Shown: positions 5,183 to 7,494 of the stretch, in pieces
How the letters are laid out: each line of letters starts with the position of its first letter
Numbering within the stretch: position 1 is the stretch's first letter
Assembly: GCA_021819225.1 (NCBI GenBank)
Contig: JAKARU010000037.1
Span: 1 to 7,494 of the forward strand
DNA length: 7,494 nt
DNA from: Thermoplasmata archaeon
Lineage (GTDB): Archaea; Thermoplasmatota; Thermoplasmata; Thermoplasmatales; Thermoplasmataceae
Direction: 5' to 3'
Notes under the pieces: generated by a model
Told to the model about the DNA's origin: nothing
The model's database searches: none
What the model saw: only the letters and a program-made list of their open reading frames with translations
Made by a program: the position numbers and the translations under genes

Positions 5183-5377
5183 ATGATAAGGGTCGTTGGT
5201 AGAATCAGTTTCTCCAGGCAGCTGGAGAAAAGTGAGAAGGTTCGTGATGTGATGGAGGAGCTTAGGCTTTCTGATGAAAGGTTCGTATCCCTCTTGAATG
5301 GAACTCCCGTAACAGGAGACGAAGTAGTATCTCCGGCTGATGACCTGGCCTTTATCGAAATTTTTTCAGGGGGGTAA
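5183..5377 (+). CDS. ThiS/MoaD/Urm1-like ubiquitin-fold sulfur carrier (SAMP-like)
   Basis: A 64-residue beta-grasp protein that ends in the diagnostic Gly-Gly (EIFSGG). In this family an E1-like enzyme adenylates that tail so it can carry sulfur as a thiocarboxylate or be joined to proteins. Seen features are an opening strand MIRVVGRISFSR, a helix SEKVRDVMEELRLS, the family-typical LLNGTPVTGDEVVSPADDLAFIEIF and the GG terminus. Exact role (thiamin, molybdopterin, tRNA thiolation or protein modification) cannot be told from sequence. The gene follows tRNA-Gln(UUG), a thiolation target type, which favours a tRNA role by inference. ATG 5183 is chosen because the family fold starts there. In-frame GTG 5171 would add four residues and coincide with the tRNA discriminator base. 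There is no TATA-like box or Shine-Dalgarno site of its own. The last 12 nt overlap the CCA-adding enzyme gene. Confidence 0.88.
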   Translation: MIRVVGRISFSRQLEKSEKVRDVMEELRLSDERFVSLLNGTPVTGDEVVSPADDLAFIEIFSGG

Positions 5378-6700
5378 AACAGGACTGGAGAATTTCATGA
5401 ATTCTTCATAGGTCTTTTCATCCTTGATTCTGTTCCAGCTATCAATTATTTTCATTGATGATTTTATCTGATTAATATTGTGCCCAAAGTTGAGCTTATC
5501 GAGGTTGTTACGCAATATCTTTGTAAACTTTACTTCCTCCCGATAGATATCAAAATACACTCTCTCATTGTTAATGTATGGGCCCCTCCGCTTCATTTTG
5601 CTGTCCCGGTATTTGTTTATAAATGATACGGAGTTTGGATTTTCAGCAGGAGGTCCCTCCCTCTTTTCAAATTTTGCAAGTATTCCCTCTTCAAGTTCGA
5701 TCAATATGTCCATATAATCTGAGGACAAGGTGACATAACTGTTAAGATAATGGAAGCCTTTTGAAGTGCATAAATTTATCACGCTTTTTCTTGCAAGATC
5801 CAACTGCGGAAACAGTATATCCTCAATTATATCTGGTCTTTCAAATCTCAGAATGGCGATGTAACTTTCACGGGCTTTTTTAATTTCAATATCCACATAC
5901 TCGTCATATGTGAAATAGAATTGATCCGGGTTATTAAGGTAGAATTTGGATGCCACCTTCAATACTGAAAGATTTGTTTCATTCACTGCTGCAGCTGCAT
6001 TCCTCTGTTCATCAACAGGATCTATTATGACAACAGGAGAATTGAATCTTCCTGTCATTTCTCTGCTTCCTATTATTAACCTTCCTCTTAGGCTTGAAAC
6101 GTGCTCAATAAAATTTTCAAATGTTTTGAATTCCCTGATTATTAGTTCACAGACATATCCTGAAAACCCGGAGGTTTTAAGTTCTGAGCCATAAATTCCC
6201 TGTCGCTTCATGAAAAGTTTGAGAAGAACAGACTCCTTTCTCATTTTCTCATCCATGACTTTTCTCATGTATACAGTGTGAAGTGGGGTCCGGTCTACAG
6301 ATGATATTATTGTTGAGTTCATTTCAACCTTGTAGCAGGGGACAATGTCAATCTTGACTCCCTGTAACTTTCCAGATACGTAGGGATGCTCTGCATATTT
6401 TGCAACCCCATCAGGAAGCACATCGAAACCTATATTAACCCCAATTTTTTCCATTTCTTCCTTGGAATATGCTTTCGAGAATCTTATAAAAATGTCAAGA
6501 TCACTGTTCCTGAGCTCAGTTCCTCTGGACTGGGAACCAACGAGAATTGAATCACCGTCAATTCCATCTTCCTTTAATTTTCTATTGACCTCCCTGATTA
6601 TTTCCTCCGAAAGTTGTTCCTTGAACCTCTTCTCATTCTGGTCAGGAAGATATCTCTTAAGAATATAGTCAAAGTCTATTTTTGAACTGTCATTTCCCAT
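5366..6700 (-). CDS. cca: CCA-adding enzyme (archaeal tRNA nucleotidyltransferase)
   Basis: This enzyme adds CCA to tRNA 3' ends without a nucleic acid template. The 444 residues match archaeal class I enzymes (Archaeoglobus form about 437). The nucleotidyltransferase core is clear: GSQSRGT (55-61), metal-binding D67 and D69 in NSDLDIF, and the third carboxylate D118 in VKIDIVPCY. Family blocks follow: YAEHPYVSG (102-110), SVDRTPLH (134-141), LLKLFMKRQGIYGSE (159-173), GFSGYVCELII (178-188), and VVIIDPVDEQRNAAAAVN (223-240). The rest is the tRNA-binding tail domain. The gene lies 24 nt behind NAC on the same strand and is probably co-transcribed with it. AAGTGA upstream of the ATG is at best a weak ribosome binding site. 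Both tRNAs in the window lack encoded CCA and so depend on this activity. The C-terminal Pro-Pro codons lie opposite the Gly-Gly codons of the sulfur carrier. Confidence 0.97.
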   Translation of the reverse strand: MGNDSSKIDFDYILKRYLPDQNEKRFKEQLSEEIIREVNRKLKEDGIDGDSILVGSQSRGTELRNSDLDIFIRFSKAYSKEEMEKIGVNIGFDVLPDGVAKYAEHPYVSGKLQGVKIDIVPCYKVEMNSTIISSVDRTPLHTVYMRKVMDEKMRKESVLLKLFMKRQGIYGSELKTSGFSGYVCELIIREFKTFENFIEHVSSLRGRLIIGSREMTGRFNSPVVIIDPVDEQRNAAAAVNETNLSVLKVASKFYLNNPDQFYFTYDEYVDIEIKKARESYIAILRFERPDIIEDILFPQLDLARKSVINLCTSKGFHYLNSYVTLSSDYMDILIELEEGILAKFEKREGPPAENPNSVSFINKYRDSKMKRRGPYINNERVYFDIYREEVKFTKILRNNLDKLNFGHNINQIKSSMKIIDSWNRIKDEKTYEEFMKFSSPVLPP

Positions 6701-6724
6701 AAATTCACTTTACTGGAACCTGCA

Positions 6725-7099
6725 CTACTGACTCTGGGATATTATATGCATTATAGCATCTGCGGGCTCTCCTTCGCTTGCTTTCAGGGATTCTATAGCC
6801 TTTTCTCTTGTACATCCAGTCTGCTCCATTACCAGTCTTATATCTGATTCTGGAAATTCCTCCTTTTTTTCCTCTTCTGCTTTCGGAGATGCAGACTGTA
6901 CCTCCTTGATATTTCCCGTTATCTGAAATGATTTCTGACCCTGGGCCTCTATTGAAATAACCTGTGGATTTTCAATAATATATTTCTTGGGCCCAGCCTC
7001 CATGACTATCCTCTTAACGTCAGTCATCTCTGTTGATTTTATTCCCATTTGCTGCATCATTCTTCTCATTTCTCTTGAATTCATCTTTCCCGGTAGCAT
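6725..7099 (-). CDS. Nascent polypeptide-associated complex protein (archaeal NAC)
   Basis: This 124-residue archaeal NAC, homologous to eukaryotic alpha-NAC, binds ribosomes and emerging polypeptides as a homodimer. The start PGKMNSREMRRMMQQMGIKS (3-22) is the conserved archaeal N-terminus with the basic ribosome-binding stretch. The NAC beta-barrel follows (about 25-67: VKRIVMEAGPKKYIIENPQV, then SFQITGNIKEV). Next are an acidic, Ala/Glu/Lys-rich linker (70-84) and a C-terminal UBA domain (86-121: SDIRLVMEQTGCTREKAIES, then GEPADAIMHII). Length is normal. It is the first gene of a two-gene unit with the CCA-adding enzyme. No clear Shine-Dalgarno site precedes the ATG; a palindromic AT box at 7120-7134 has leaderless spacing. 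Confidence 0.96.
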   Translation of the reverse strand: MLPGKMNSREMRRMMQQMGIKSTEMTDVKRIVMEAGPKKYIIENPQVISIEAQGQKSFQITGNIKEVQSASPKAEEEKKEEFPESDIRLVMEQTGCTREKAIESLKASEGEPADAIMHIISQSQ

Positions 7100-7119
7100 A
7101 ACCTATTAATACAAATTGG

Positions 7120-7134
7120 AATAAATCATTTATT
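7120..7134 (-). promoter_or_regulatory. Palindromic AT box upstream of NAC
   Basis: AATAAATCATTTATT has perfect 7-bp arms around one central base. Its centre is about 28 nt before the NAC ATG, so it may be the TATA element for a leaderless NAC-cca mRNA. Its symmetry would allow factor binding in either direction. Confidence 0.4.
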
Positions 7135-7276
7135 GTATCAATATGAAACCGAAAAAATCGTTGAGTCTTGTTGATGCAGAGAGCATATCGATTGGATATT
7201 TTGCATCATGAGTGAGCTATTTTGTCTGCGTAAAAATTTAAGATGTTGAGTTGGATTCATTGAAAAATTTGGTAAA

Positions 7277-7302
7277 TCTCGCAAATGTTAAATAAAGCGA
7301 GA
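7277..7302. repeat. Inverted repeat enclosing the tRNA-Phe TATA box
   Basis: TCTCGC (7277-7282) and GCGAGA (7297-7302) are perfect inverted copies, with 14 nt between them that contain GTTAAATAA. GC-rich arms around an AT-rich core stand out in this AT-rich spacer and look operator-like. Confidence 0.4.
7287..7295 (+). promoter_or_regulatory. Candidate TATA box for tRNA-Phe
   Basis: GTTAAATAA lies about 38 nt before the tRNA, giving a predicted start near 7317 and a leader of about 12 nt. It is enclosed by a GC-rich inverted repeat (7277-7302). Confidence 0.5.
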
Positions 7303-7328
7303 GTATTTGGAGGCTATTCTCATGTTAG

Positions 7329-7401
7329 GCCGTGATAGCTCAGTAGGGAGAGCGCCAGACTGAAGATCTGGAGGTCGCTGGTTCAATCCCGGCTCACGGC
7401 A
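7329..7401 (+). tRNA. tRNA-Phe(GAA)
   Basis: The acceptor stem GCCGTGA (7329-7335) pairs perfectly with TCACGGC (7394-7400). The D arm is GCTC (7338-7341) with GAGC (7350-7353). The anticodon stem CCAGA/TCTGG (7355-7371) encloses CTGAAGA, with anticodon GAA at 7362-7364. The T arm is GCTGG-TTCAATC-CCGGC with one G-T pair. The discriminator is A7401, as expected for Phe. There is no intron and no encoded CCA. Confidence 0.97.
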
Positions 7402-7457
7402 TAATGGCTTCCGTTTAAGTGCTGGTTTGATTTATCGCCCTTGAGGTGTGTCTTGAC

Positions 7458-7463
7458 TTTTTT
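7458..7463 (+). terminator. T6 run downstream of tRNA-Phe
   Basis: Six T residues 57 nt after the tRNA could end its transcript, as oligo-T does in archaea. No hairpin precedes it. The distance is rather long and the call is weak. Confidence 0.25.
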
Positions 7464-7494
7464 GAACAATATGTTTACGATTGAGTGTTATGAT

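Noticed and set aside
7143..7211. 22-codon frame starting ATGAAACCG
   Set aside because: No ribosome binding site, and the only nearby AT box is about 16 nt away, too close for a leaderless start; no recognisable features.
7195..7262. Possible C/D-box-like motifs (ATGAGTGA, GATGTTGA, ATTGA) in the NAC/tRNA-Phe spacer
   Set aside because: Each box departs from consensus and the spacing does not fit the usual two-guide layout.
7405..7494. Frames open to the right edge on both strands downstream of tRNA-Phe
   Set aside because: About 30 codons (plus) and 20 codons (minus) only, with no recognisable motif; too short to call a partial gene, although a site next to a tRNA is a common place for integrated elements.
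1..7494. CRISPR array, insertion sequence or integrase
   Set aside because: No regularly spaced direct repeats, terminal inverted repeats or transposase/integrase motifs were found on reading both strands.

Overview
The window comes from an archaeon, most likely a member of the Thermoplasmatales. The evidence is a free-standing 23S rRNA gene with no 16S gene or spacer tRNA upstream, a Sulfolobus/Thermoplasma-type zinc ferredoxin, an archaeal NAC with a UBA tail, an archaeal-type CCA-adding enzyme, tRNAs without encoded CCA, and several genes with a TATA-like box about 25 nt before the start codon, as expected for leaderless mRNAs. Base composition is AT-rich outside the rRNA. Genus cannot be assigned by reading alone.

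Layout. Positions 1 to about 1195 hold the 5' part of a 23S rRNA gene on the minus strand, running off the left edge. Positions 1196-1639 are non-coding and hold its leader and promoter candidates. A small minus-strand gene of uncertain function (1640-1990) is divergent from a photolyase-family gene (2052-3347). The photolyase gene overlaps tail to tail with purM (3325-4341, minus), a purine biosynthesis gene. A non-coding stretch of about 300 nt follows, with a possible 27-codon leaderless micro-ORF. Then come a zinc ferredoxin gene (4649-5080), tRNA-Gln(UUG) (5099-5171) and a ubiquitin-like sulfur-carrier gene (5183-5377), all on the plus strand and nearly contiguous. The sulfur-carrier gene overlaps the end of the minus-strand CCA-adding enzyme gene (5366-6700), which lies 24 nt behind the NAC gene (6725-7099). 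tRNA-Phe(GAA) (7329-7401, plus) closes the window.

How the genes fit together. The right half is a translation and tRNA-maturation neighbourhood: two tRNAs that need CCA addition, the enzyme that adds it, a nascent-chain factor, and a small ThiS/MoaD/Urm1-like protein. Relatives of that protein (Urm1, archaeal SAMP2) feed sulfur to U34 of the Lys, Glu and Gln(UUG) tRNAs. Its gene begins 0-11 nt after tRNA-Gln(UUG), with no room for a separate promoter, so maturation of the tRNA 3' end may create the mRNA 5' end. The other main point of interest is the photolyase: it keeps the flavin electron-transfer tryptophans, but three substrate-contact positions appear to be substituted.
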